NCBI RefSeq assembly: GCF_000374145.1
Contig: NZ_KB893654.1
Span: 186,001-250,000 of the forward strand
Length of the DNA stretch: 64,000 nucleotides
Origin: Neomegalonema perideroedes DSM 15528
Lineage (GTDB): Bacteria; Pseudomonadota; Alphaproteobacteria; Rhodobacterales; Rhodobacteraceae
Direction: 5' to 3'
The translations under genes and the position numbers were made by a program. Within the stretch, counting starts at the first letter, position 1; every line of letters begins with the position of its first letter. The notes under the pieces are model-generated. The model did not search any database and had not been told where the DNA came from. It was given only the letters and a program-made list of their open reading frames with translations. Below are positions 44,857 to 52,345 of the stretch, piece after piece.

Positions 44857-45926
44857 AGGTTCTGGCGCCTCCGGGCGGAATGATCGGCGTCCTCGGCGGC
44901 GGACAGCTCGGCCGCATGCTGGCCATGGCGGCGGCGCGTCTGGGGATCCGGGCCCATATCTACGCTCCCGACGAGGAGGCCCCCGCCTATGACGTGGCCG
45001 ATCAGGTCACGCGCGCGCCTTATGACGACCGCGCGGCTCTGGCGGCCTTCGCGGCTTCGGTCGGGGCGGTCACCACCGAATTCGAGAACGTGCCCGCCCA
45101 GACCCTCGCGATTCTGAACGAGGGCGTGCCGGTGCGTCCGGGCGCGCGGGCGGTGGCCATCGCGCAGGACCGGATGCTCGAAAAGGACTTCCTCAACCGC
45201 GTCGGAGCGCCGACCGCGCCTTACCGCAAGGTCGATTCCCTTGAGGATCTCAAAAAGGCCCTCGCGGAGCTGGGGACGCCCGCCATCCTGAAGACCCGCC
45301 GCTTCGGCTATGACGGCAAGGGGCAGGTCCGGATCACATCGCCCGAGGAGGCCGCTTCGGCTTTCGCCGAGATGAAGGGGGCCCAAGCGATTCTGGAGGG
45401 CTTCGCGCCTTTCGTCCGCGAGGTCAGCCTTGTGGCCGCGCGCGGCGCCGACGGCGAGATCCGCGCCTATGATCTGGCCGAAAACCGCCATGAGGCGGGA
45501 ATCCTGCGCGAGAGCCGCGTGCCGGTCCGGGGCGGGGCGGAGATCTCCGCCGTGGCCTTCGACATGGCGCGGCGGATCCTTGAGGGCCTCGAATACGTCG
45601 GGGTGATGGGGATCGAGTTCTTCGCCCTCGGCGACGGGCGGCTTTTGGTCAATGAGATCGCGCCGCGCGTCCATAACACCGGCCACTGGACCATCGAGGC
45701 TTGCGCCGTCAGCCAGTTCGAGCAGCAGATTCGAGCCGTGGCGGGCTGGCCTCTGGGCGATCCCTCGCGCCACGCCGACGCCGTGATGACCAACCTCATC
45801 GGCCATGAGGCGGATTCATGGGCGGAATACGCGCGTCAGCCGAATACGGCGGTGCATCTCTACGGCAAGACCGAAGCCCGGCCGGGCCGCAAGATGGGCC
45901 ATGTCACGCGGGTTCTGCGGGTCTGA
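44853..45926 (+). CDS. purK: 5-(carboxyamino)imidazole ribonucleotide synthase
   Basis: 357 residues, ATP-grasp enzyme. G-G-G-Q-L-G-R-M-L near residue 15, the central G-Y-D-G-K-G-Q and the metal-binding [13 protein letters not shown] are present. It carboxylates AIR with bicarbonate and ATP to give the substrate of PurE. Start fixed by the ATGA overlap with purE. Complete length. Confidence 0.96.
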   Translation: MKVLAPPGGMIGVLGGGQLGRMLAMAAARLGIRAHIYAPDEEAPAYDVADQVTRAPYDDRAALAAFAASVGAVTTEFENVPAQTLAILNEGVPVRPGARAVAIAQDRMLEKDFLNRVGAPTAPYRKVDSLEDLKKALAELGTPAILKTRRFGYDGKGQVRITSPEEAASAFAEMKGAQAILEGFAPFVREVSLVAARGADGEIRAYDLAENRHEAGILRESRVPVRGGAEISAVAFDMARRILEGLEYVGVMGIEFFALGDGRLLVNEIAPRVHNTGHWTIEACAVSQFEQQIRAVAGWPLGDPSRHADAVMTNLIGHEADSWAEYARQPNTAVHLYGKTEARPGRKMGHVTRVLRV

Positions 45927-45930
45927 CGAA

Positions 45931-45980
45931 AAAGCCGCGCGAAGAAAAGCCGCGCGAAGCCGGGGGGGCCTCGCGCGGCT
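45931..45980. terminator. Terminator with duplicated left arm after purK
   Basis: The arm AGCCGCGCGA occurs twice (45933-45942 and 45948-45957) and either copy can pair with TCGCGCGGCT (45971-45980). It lies between convergent genes and probably stops both transcripts. Confidence 0.65.
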
Positions 45981-46005
45981 GAATCCGCAAAGGGCCGCGC
46001 CGGGA

Positions 46006-46659
46006 TTATTTCGGCGGAATGCGCAGGGTCTGGCCCGGATAAATCTTATCGGGATGGGTCAGCATCGGGCGGTTGGCCTCGAAGATCCGCTGATATTTCG
46101 AGCCGTCGCCATAGGCTTTGGCCGCGATCTTCCAGAGCGTGTCGCCCTTCTCCACCATGACGTAGGTCGAATCCGCCACGGGGGCGGCGGGCGCCGAGGT
46201 CGTCACGGCGGCGGTCGTCGCGGCGGCGACGGTCGTCGTGCGGGCGGCGGCGACCTGAGTCTGAGGCTGGGCGGCCGGAGCGGCGGGCTGAGCCGGAGCG
46301 GGGGCCGCGGCGCGGGCGGCGGGCTGAGCAGGCGCCGGAGCCGGAGCCGCCTGCGGCTGGACCTGATGGATCACCTGAATATTCTCGTCGATCCGGGCCA
46401 CGCCGGCGATGTTGCCCGCCGCGACGATGGCCTTTTCACGCGTCTCCTGAGAGGCGGCGCCCGAGATCTTCACCGTGTCGCCCTCGACCGTGAAGGTCAG
46501 ATCCTTGGCTTCGGGCAGATGGGTCAGAACCTCGGCCTTGATCTCCTCGGCGGTGGGGGTGTCGGCCTCCTCTTTGGAGTCGAGCGTGGCGGGGGCGGCC
46601 TTGGCCTTGCCCGGAGCGAGCGACCGGCCCGCGCGCTTGAAGAAATCGAACAGACCCAT
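46006..46659 (-). CDS. BON-LysM protein (Kbp/YgaU-like)
   Basis: 217 residues. The short start M-G-L-F-D-F-F-K-R-A-G is typical of Kbp. A BON domain (about 38-95: E-I-K-A-E-V-L, V-K-I-S-G-A-A) is followed by a 70-residue Ala/Pro/Thr linker, then a LysM domain (Y-V-M-V-E-K-G-D-T-L-W-K-I-A, A-N-R-P-M-L, P-G-Q-T-L-R-I-P). E. coli Kbp binds potassium in the cytoplasm and has almost no linker. No signal peptide is visible, so location may be the same here. The linker is the odd part. Confidence 0.82.
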   Translation of the reverse strand: MGLFDFFKRAGRSLAPGKAKAAPATLDSKEEADTPTAEEIKAEVLTHLPEAKDLTFTVEGDTVKISGAASQETREKAIVAAGNIAGVARIDENIQVIHQVQPQAAPAPAPAQPAARAAAPAPAQPAAPAAQPQTQVAAARTTTVAAATTAAVTTSAPAAPVADSTYVMVEKGDTLWKIAAKAYGDGSKYQRIFEANRPMLTHPDKIYPGQTLRIPPK

Positions 46660-46874
46660 GAGGCGTCTCCCTGAGATTCAGCCCGGCGCCAGATCCGGCG
46701 GGGCGCTTCACAGATGGACGCGGAGGGGCGTCGCGTCAAGATTTCGTGAGGCGGAGAAAAGCGGCCCCTTGGGCCGAGATCCTCGAAATTTTCGAATCTT
46801 CAAAGCCTTGGCCGTTTTAAAAGCGCCTTTGGCGGCGCATTCCCGCATGGGGGGATGGGGTGACGTCTTCGTAT

Positions 46875-46887
46875 ATCAATAATTGAT
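46875..46887. promoter_or_regulatory. AT-rich palindrome in the zinc-ribbon gene leader
   Basis: ATCAAT-A-ATTGAT is a perfect 13-nt palindrome in an AT-rich patch (about 46865-46920) 70 nt before the zinc-ribbon gene. It is a possible operator. The half-sites are in the reverse orientation to an FNR box. Confidence 0.35.
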
Positions 46888-46956
46888 GTGATGTATGGAG
46901 ACGGATTTTTAAGAGAACGTCAGAGGAGGGAAGATTCGCAAAAGGGAGGTCCGAAA

Positions 46957-47211
46957 ATGCGCAATCCTTTCACCCCCTGCACGACCTGCGGCCGGGAGAT
47001 CGCCGCGACGGCGTCGTTTTGCTCCTTCTGCGGCGCTGCGCGGCGTCCCCCGGACTCCGACGGCAGGCGCCCCCGCGCAGGAGGAGGGCCCGAAGGCGAA
47101 TGGCCCTGGAGCCTCGGCGAGACGCTGGTCGGCCTCTTCTTCGTCCTGTCTCTGAGCTATGCGCTTCTCTGGGCCTTGTTTTCGGTCTTGCGGCGCAATC
47201 TCGGGATCTGA
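46957..47211 (+). CDS. Small zinc-ribbon membrane protein (84 aa)
   Basis: 84 residues. A zinc ribbon C-T-T-C-G ... C-S-F-C-G (residues 8-25), a charged Gly-rich stretch, then one transmembrane helix (T-L-V-G-L-F-F-V-L-S-L-S-Y-A-L-L). The ATG at 46957 has the very strong GGGAGGT 6 nt upstream. The cytoplasmic ribbon with a C-terminal anchor suggests a membrane-tethered adaptor; no family is named. TGA meets the stop of the convergent ABC gene directly. Confidence 0.8.
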   Translation: MRNPFTPCTTCGREIAATASFCSFCGAARRPPDSDGRRPRAGGGPEGEWPWSLGETLVGLFFVLSLSYALLWALFSVLRRNLGI

Positions 47212-49023
47212 TCAGGCCGCCGCCTCGAACTGCAGCCGCGCGAGGCGCGCATAGAGCCCGCCTTGCGCCACGAGCTCGGCGTGGGTTCCCTCCGCCGCGA
47301 CGCGGCCATGCTCCAGAACGACGATGCGGTCGGCGCGCTGAACCGTCGCCAGACGATGCGCGATGACCAGAGTGGTGCGGTTCTCCGAGAGCCGCGCCAC
47401 CGCCTCCTGAACGGCGCGCTCGCTTTCGGCGTCGAGGGCGCTGGTGGCCTCGTCGAGCAGCAGAATCGGCGCGTCGCGCAGGATCGCCCGCGCGATGGCC
47501 AGCCGCTGTTTCTGCCCTCCCGAGAGCAGCACGCCCCGCTCGCCGACCAGCGTGTCGTAGCCTTGGGGCAGACGCAGGATGAACTCATGAGCGGCGGCGG
47601 CTTTGGCGGCCTCCTCGATCTCGGCGCGCGAGGGCTCGGCGGAGCCGCCCGCGCCGAAGGCGACGTTCTCGGCGACGCTGGCCGCGAAGATCGCGGGCTC
47701 CTGCGGCACCAGAGCGACGCGTTTGCGGATCTCGCGGGGGTCGGCCTCGCGCAGATCCACGCCGTCGAGCAGGACGCGGCCTTTCTGCGGATCGTAAAAG
47801 CGCTCCAGAAGCTGAAACACCGTGGTCTTGCCCGCCCCCGAAGGCCCCACCAGAGCCACCGTCTCGCCGGGACGCACCGTCAGATTCAGATCCTCCAGCG
47901 CCGAGGCCTCAGGCCGCAGAGGATAACGGAAGCCCACATGCTCGAAGCGGATTTCTCCGCGCGGCGGCTCGGGCAGGGCGAGGGGCCGGGCGGGGGCCGG
48001 GATGGGGTCTTCGGCCTCCAGAAGCTCGACGAGGCGCTCGGTGGCGCCCGCCGCCTGCTGCATCTGGCCCCAGACCTCCGAGAGCGCCCCCACGGCGCCC
48101 GCCACCAGCACCGCGTAAAGAATGAATTGTCCGAGGGCGCCCGGCGTCATCTGGCCGTCGATCACGGCGCGCGCGCCGCGCCACATCACCAGCACCACCG
48201 CCGAGAAGACCAGAAAGATCACGATGGCCGTCAGCCATGAGCGCACCTGAATGCGCTCGCGGGCGGCGTCATAGGCGGATTCCACCTTCGCGCCGAAGCG
48301 CGCGCGGGCGGCGGGCTCGGCGGTGAAGGCTTGGACGTCGCGCAGGGCCCCGAGGGATTCCCCCGCCACGCCGGAAGCCTCGGCGATGCGGTCCTGAGAG
48401 AGCCGCGCCAGACGCCGCAGCCGCCGCCCGAGCAGCACGATGGGCGCCACCACCAAAGGCACGATGAGCAGCACCATGCCCGTCAGGCTGGGGCTGGTGT
48501 AGAAGAGCAGCGCCAGCCCCGCGACCAGCATCAGAACGTTCCGCAGCGCCACCGAGGCCGCCGAACCCACCACGGATTGAATCACCGTGGTGTCGGTGGT
48601 CAGGCGCGACAGGGTCTCTCCGCTGCGCATGCGCTCGAAATAGGCGGGGCCGAGGCCGATCACATGGTCATAGACCGCGCGGCGGATGTCGGCCACCACC
48701 CGCTCGCCGAGCTGGGTGACGAAATAAAACCGCGCCGCCGTCGCCAGAGCCAGACCTCCCGCCACCGCGAGGAAGGCGAGGAAATACTGATCGATGAAGC
48801 GCGCCTTCTCGGGGTCGAATCCGAGGTCGATCACCCGGCGCAGCGCCATGGGCATGACCATCGTGAAGCCCGCCGCCAGAGTCAGCGAGAGGACCGCCGC
48901 CGCCAGAAATCCGCGATAGGGCTTCAGAAAGGGCCAGAGCGCCCGCAAAGGCCGCAGGCTTTTGGATTTCGCCCGGCCAGCGGCCAGAGTCTCCGTCGAT
49001 TCCATTCCGCCTTCGCGCGCCAT
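47212..49023 (-). CDS. ABC exporter, fused permease-ATPase (MsbA/LmrA type)
   Basis: 603 residues. Six transmembrane helices in the first 330 residues, then an ATPase domain with Walker A G-P-S-G-A-G-K-T-T, signature L-S-G-G-Q-K-Q-R and Walker B I-L-L-L-D-E-A-T-S-A-L-D, H-loop I-A-H-R-L. It works as a homodimer. The protein resembles alphaproteobacterial exporters annotated for lipid or multidrug efflux; the substrate cannot be read from sequence. Start 49023 or the Met six codons later (49005). Confidence 0.92.
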   Translation of the reverse strand: MAREGGMESTETLAAGRAKSKSLRPLRALWPFLKPYRGFLAAAVLSLTLAAGFTMVMPMALRRVIDLGFDPEKARFIDQYFLAFLAVAGGLALATAARFYFVTQLGERVVADIRRAVYDHVIGLGPAYFERMRSGETLSRLTTDTTVIQSVVGSAASVALRNVLMLVAGLALLFYTSPSLTGMVLLIVPLVVAPIVLLGRRLRRLARLSQDRIAEASGVAGESLGALRDVQAFTAEPAARARFGAKVESAYDAARERIQVRSWLTAIVIFLVFSAVVLVMWRGARAVIDGQMTPGALGQFILYAVLVAGAVGALSEVWGQMQQAAGATERLVELLEAEDPIPAPARPLALPEPPRGEIRFEHVGFRYPLRPEASALEDLNLTVRPGETVALVGPSGAGKTTVFQLLERFYDPQKGRVLLDGVDLREADPREIRKRVALVPQEPAIFAASVAENVAFGAGGSAEPSRAEIEEAAKAAAAHEFILRLPQGYDTLVGERGVLLSGGQKQRLAIARAILRDAPILLLDEATSALDAESERAVQEAVARLSENRTTLVIAHRLATVQRADRIVVLEHGRVAAEGTHAELVAQGGLYARLARLQFEAAA

Positions 49024-49261
49024 GCTGCGTCCGTTCCGTCTGCGTTTCCATCCCAGTCTCTTGGCGGCGAGTTAGGCCCGCCTTGCGCGGAGGGTCAAGC
49101 GCGGAGGCGCCGCAGCGGCTCCGCCTTTCCGCCGAGCTTCCGGCGCCCGCCCGGAGGTTTAGGGCGCTAAGATCTTGCCTTGGCGGCATCTTGCGCCGCT
49201 CCGGGGCGAGGCGTTAGTTTGGACGCGTAAAGAAAAAAGCCGGACTCGGGAGGACTTCAGG

Positions 49262-51157
49262 ATGGACGGGACGCGCCCGCGCTACGCCACCATGGCCGAT
49301 AAGCTCGCCATGGATAAAATTCCGCTTTCGGAGCGTTGGAGCGCCCGCAACACCTATGAGCTGCTCAGCGCCACGGCGGCGAAGCATCCGAACCGCCCGG
49401 CGGTCACCTTCCAGCTCACCAGCGAGCCCGACGCGAAGCTGATCTCCTCCAATTGGCGCGAGTTCCGGGGCGAAGTCACGCAGGCGGCGAATCTCTTCCG
49501 GTCTCTGGGCGTGGGGCCGAAGGACGTGGTGGCGGCGCTGCTGCCCAATTGCATGGAGATGGCCGTCACGCTCATGGCGGGCCAGACGGCGGGGATCGTC
49601 CATCCGATCAATCCGCTGCTGGAGCCCGCCCAGATCGCCGCTCTGCTGCGCGAGTCGGGGGCCAAGGTTCTGGTGAGCCTCGCGCCTTTCCCGCGCGCCG
49701 ACCTCGCCGACAAGGCCGCCGCCGCTCTGGCTCTGGCGCCCAACGTCAAGACCCTCGTCGAGGTGGATTTCAAACGCGGGCTCAAGCCGCCGAAAAGCTG
49801 GCTCATTCCGCTGATCCGTCCGAAGCGCCCCGGCGGCCATAACGCGAAGATCATGGATTTCGCCGCCGGACTCGCGGGCCAGCCCGCCGACCGCCTCACC
49901 TTCGAGCTGACCGCCGGTCCCGAAGACATCGGCGCCTATTTCCACACCGGAGGCACGACCGGCGCGCCGAAAACCGCCATGCATCGCCAGATCGGCATGA
50001 TCTGGAACGGCTGGGCGGCGAGCGAGCTGCTCTTCACGCATGAATCCTCGCTGCTCTGCCCCTTGCCCTTGTTCCATGTGCTGGCGGCCTATCCGATCCT
50101 CATGGCCTGCATGGCGGGCGGCGCGCATTTCATCATGCCGACGCCGCAGGGCTATCGCGGCGCGGGGGTGATGGACGAGATCTGGAAGCTCGTCGAGCGC
50201 CATAAGGCGACCTTCATCGTGGTGGTGCCGACGGCGGTTTCGGCCATGATGCAGCGCCCGATCGACGCCGACGTCTCGACGCTGAAGCTGGCGCTCTGCG
50301 GCTCGGCGCCCATGCCGACCGAGCTGTTCCGCAAATTCGAGGAGGCGGTGGGCGTCCGGATCATCGAGGGCTACGGCCAGACGGAGACCACCTGCCTCAT
50401 CTCCTGCAATCCGCCCGAGGGCGAGCGCAAGATCGGCTCGGTGGGGATTCCCTTCCCCTACACCGACATTCGCATCCTTCATATCGACGCCTCCGGCGCG
50501 GTGGTCAAAGATTGCGCGACGGATGAAATCGGCGAGATCTGCGTGAAGGGCCCGCAGGTCATCCCCGGCTATAAGGAGGCCGACCGCAATAAGAACCTCT
50601 TCGCCGATAAGGAGTGGATCCGCACGGGCGATCTGGGGCGGCTCGATTCCGACGGCTATCTCTGGATCACGGGCCGGGCGAAGGATCTGATCATCCGCGG
50701 CGGCCATAACATCGATCCGGGCATGATCGAAGAAGCGGCTTCGCGTCATCCGGCGGTGGCCTTCGCGGGCGCCATCGGCCAGCCCGACGCCAAGACCGGC
50801 GAGCTTCCGGCGCTTTACGTCGAGCTGAACGCGGGCGCGGCCGCCACGGCTGAGGAGATCAAGGCCTTCGTGGCCGAGCATGTGCCCGAGCGCGCCGCCG
50901 CGCCGGTCTACGTCGAGATTCTCCCGGAATTGCCGAAGACGGCGGTGGGCAAGGTCTTCAAGCCGGATCTGCGGCGCTCGGCGATCCGGCGCATCTATGG
51001 CGCGGCTCTGGAGGCGGCGGGCGTGAAGGCGGTCCTGCGCGTGGAGGAGGATCCGAAAAAGGGCCTCGTGGCGGTGGCCTCGCCCGAAGATCGCGCCGAC
51101 GAAGAGAAGATCCGCGAGGCGCTCGGTCCCTTCATCACGCCCTGGCGTCTGGGGTGA
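49262..51157 (+). CDS. Acyl-CoA synthetase (AMP-forming, FadD-like)
   Basis: 631 residues. Adenylation motifs: H-T-G-G-T-T-G-A-P-K (P-loop, about 226-236), G-Y-G-Q-T-E-T (A5), R-T-G-D-L-G-R (A7) and the catalytic Lys in P-K-T-A-V-G-K-V (near residue 560). It activates a carboxylic acid through an acyl-AMP to CoA. The protein is longer than typical because of the last 50 residues. The ATG at 49262 has GGGAGG 8 nt upstream. Chain length unknown; the nearby mcd hints at acyl-CoA metabolism. Confidence 0.9.
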   Translation: MDGTRPRYATMADKLAMDKIPLSERWSARNTYELLSATAAKHPNRPAVTFQLTSEPDAKLISSNWREFRGEVTQAANLFRSLGVGPKDVVAALLPNCMEMAVTLMAGQTAGIVHPINPLLEPAQIAALLRESGAKVLVSLAPFPRADLADKAAAALALAPNVKTLVEVDFKRGLKPPKSWLIPLIRPKRPGGHNAKIMDFAAGLAGQPADRLTFELTAGPEDIGAYFHTGGTTGAPKTAMHRQIGMIWNGWAASELLFTHESSLLCPLPLFHVLAAYPILMACMAGGAHFIMPTPQGYRGAGVMDEIWKLVERHKATFIVVVPTAVSAMMQRPIDADVSTLKLALCGSAPMPTELFRKFEEAVGVRIIEGYGQTETTCLISCNPPEGERKIGSVGIPFPYTDIRILHIDASGAVVKDCATDEIGEICVKGPQVIPGYKEADRNKNLFADKEWIRTGDLGRLDSDGYLWITGRAKDLIIRGGHNIDPGMIEEAASRHPAVAFAGAIGQPDAKTGELPALYVELNAGAAATAEEIKAFVAEHVPERAAAPVYVEILPELPKTAVGKVFKPDLRRSAIRRIYGAALEAAGVKAVLRVEEDPKKGLVAVASPEDRADEEKIREALGPFITPWRLG

Positions 51158-51201
51158 GGGGCCGCGTCGGGCCGGAGCGCGGCGCGCGTCCATCACAGAT
51201 G

Positions 51202-51220
51202 TGCGAATGAAGATTTCGCA
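51202..51220. promoter_or_regulatory. Inverted repeat TGCGAA-N7-TTCGCA upstream of the repeat protein
   Basis: TGCGAA (51202-51207) and TTCGCA (51215-51220) are perfect inverted half-sites with a 7-nt spacer in an AT-rich leader. Similar half-sites occur upstream of mcd and of the 2-hydroxyacid dehydrogenase gene. Confidence 0.4.
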
Positions 51221-51248
51221 ACTTGATGATTCTCCGTACATGCTTAAC

Positions 51249-51263
51249 TTAACCAATGGTTAA
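51249..51263. promoter_or_regulatory. CtrA-box-like palindrome TTAACCAATGGTTAA
   Basis: A perfect 15-nt palindrome that also fits the CtrA consensus TTAA-N7-TTAA (TTAA at 51249-51252 and 51260-51263). It ends 22 nt before the start codon, so it overlaps the expected core promoter or leader. Confidence 0.5.
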
Positions 51264-51285
51264 AACTTGCGCGGAGGATGTCTTC

Positions 51286-52122
51286 ATGAAGTTGCGGCTT
51301 TTGCTCGCTTGCGGCGCGGTCGGCCTTGCGGCGAATCTCGCGCCGGAGGCCCGGGCGCAGGGAGGCTACGGACCCGCCTTCTTCTCTCCGGGATACGGAG
51401 TCGCTCCGCCTCCGGCCTTCGCGCCGAATTGCGGCTCCGCGCAGCCCCTCGCGCCGCCGCCCTGCGCTTATGGGCCCTCCGTCTGGGGCGCGCCCGCGCC
51501 CTATCCTTACGGCTATGGCGCGCCTGTTCCTCCGCCCGCGCCTTACGGCTACGGCCCGCCCGCCGGCCCTTCCGCTTCGGGGCGCGCGATCATCCCGCCC
51601 GACGTGCGCGTGATCGACGCGCCTTATGGCGCCGCGCCGGGCTGGGGCGCGCCGCAACCGGGCCCGCAGGGGTATTTCGCGCCGCCCGACGTGCAGGTGG
51701 CGAAGCCGCCGCCCATCATCCGCTACAGCGCTCCCGACGTGCAGGTGGTGAAGCCGCCGCCCATCATCCGCTACAGCGCCCCCGACGTGCAGGTGGTGAA
51801 GCCGCCGCCCGTCGTTCGCTATCTTCCGGTCACGGCGCCCCGCTTCTCTCCGGAACTCGCCGCGACGCCGGGGCCGGGCGGCTACGGCGTTCCCCATTCC
51901 AGCGGCTATTCCTACGCCCCTCCTTTCGCTCCGCCCTCCTCCTATGGGGGGACTCTCGTCGAGGGCGTGGGCACCTTCCCGCCGCCGCCCGACAGGCATG
52001 CTTTGGCGTCGCAAGGGTGGCAGGGCAATCATGGAGGCCGCAACAGCTTCCCGTTCTGCAGCCCGCATCTGCCCTTCAACACGCCCTGCGTCACGCCTTC
52101 CGGGCAATTGGTCTCGAATTGA
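51286..52122 (+). CDS. Secreted Pro/Gly/Tyr-rich protein with 16-residue repeats
   Basis: 278 residues. Signal peptide (K-L-R-L-L-L-A-C-G-A-V-G-L, cleaved A-R-A-Q). The mature chain is rich in Pro, Tyr, Gly and Ala (Y-G-Y-G-A-P, Y-G-Y-G-P-P) with three tandem units of PDVQVxKPPPIIRYSA-type, then a C-terminal part with Cys in F-C-S-P-H-L-P and T-P-C-V-T-P. It looks like an extended surface or wall-associated protein. GGAGGA lies 7 nt before the ATG at 51286. No family recognised. Its own terminator follows. Confidence 0.7.
   Translation: MKLRLLLACGAVGLAANLAPEARAQGGYGPAFFSPGYGVAPPPAFAPNCGSAQPLAPPPCAYGPSVWGAPAPYPYGYGAPVPPPAPYGYGPPAGPSASGRAIIPPDVRVIDAPYGAAPGWGAPQPGPQGYFAPPDVQVAKPPPIIRYSAPDVQVVKPPPIIRYSAPDVQVVKPPPVVRYLPVTAPRFSPELAATPGPGGYGVPHSSGYSYAPPFAPPSSYGGTLVEGVGTFPPPPDRHALASQGWQGNHGGRNSFPFCSPHLPFNTPCVTPSGQLVSN
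51685..51828 (+). repeat. Three tandem 48-nt repeats in the secreted protein
   Basis: Units at 51685-51732, 51733-51780 and 51781-51828, almost identical in DNA; the third diverges at its end (V-V-R-Y-L-P). In-frame units of 16 codons allow length change without frameshift. Confidence 0.9.
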
Positions 52123-52156
52123 CGTCGCAGGCGCTCTGCGCCGCCGACTGAAACAG

Positions 52157-52178
52157 GGGACGGCTGAAAAGCCGTCCC
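52157..52178 (+). terminator. Terminator of the secreted repeat protein
   Basis: A 9-bp perfect stem GGGACGGCT/AGCCGTCCC (52157-52165/52170-52178) with GAAA loop, followed by TTG. 35 nt after the stop. Confidence 0.8.
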
Positions 52179-52260
52179 TTGCTGTTCGGGGGCGTGGAGC
52201 CTTGGGTGAAGGCGTTCAGAAGAAGTTTCTTGCGACTTTAGGCGGAGACATATCCGAATC

Positions 52261-52320
52261 TTGCGCGAAGATCTTCGCAAGCGATTGACGATCTTCGCAG
52301 GCTGGCCTATCGTCTTCGCA
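52261..52320 (+). promoter_or_regulatory. Phased TCTTCGCA repeats upstream of mcd
   Basis: TCTTCGCA recurs at 52272-52279, 52292-52299 and 52313-52320, steps of 20 and 21 nt, so the copies face the same side of the helix. The first lies in a 14-nt perfect palindrome GCGAAGATCTTCGC (52265-52278). They end 25 nt before the mcd ATG. Probable operator array. Confidence 0.6.
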
Positions 52321-52345
52321 ACGCAACATAGCCGGACCTCGCCAG

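Noticed and set aside
46875-46887. FNR/Anr site
   Set aside because: FNR boxes read TTGAT-N4-ATCAA; here the halves are ATCAAT and ATTGAT in the reverse order with one base between.
49214-51256. A 680-codon minus-strand frame opposite the acyl-CoA synthetase
   Set aside because: Antisense shadow; the plus-strand gene has motifs and a ribosome site.
51267-52151. Second plus-strand frame through the secreted repeat protein
   Set aside because: Arg-rich, no signal peptide; the other frame has GGAGGA, a signal peptide and repeat units.
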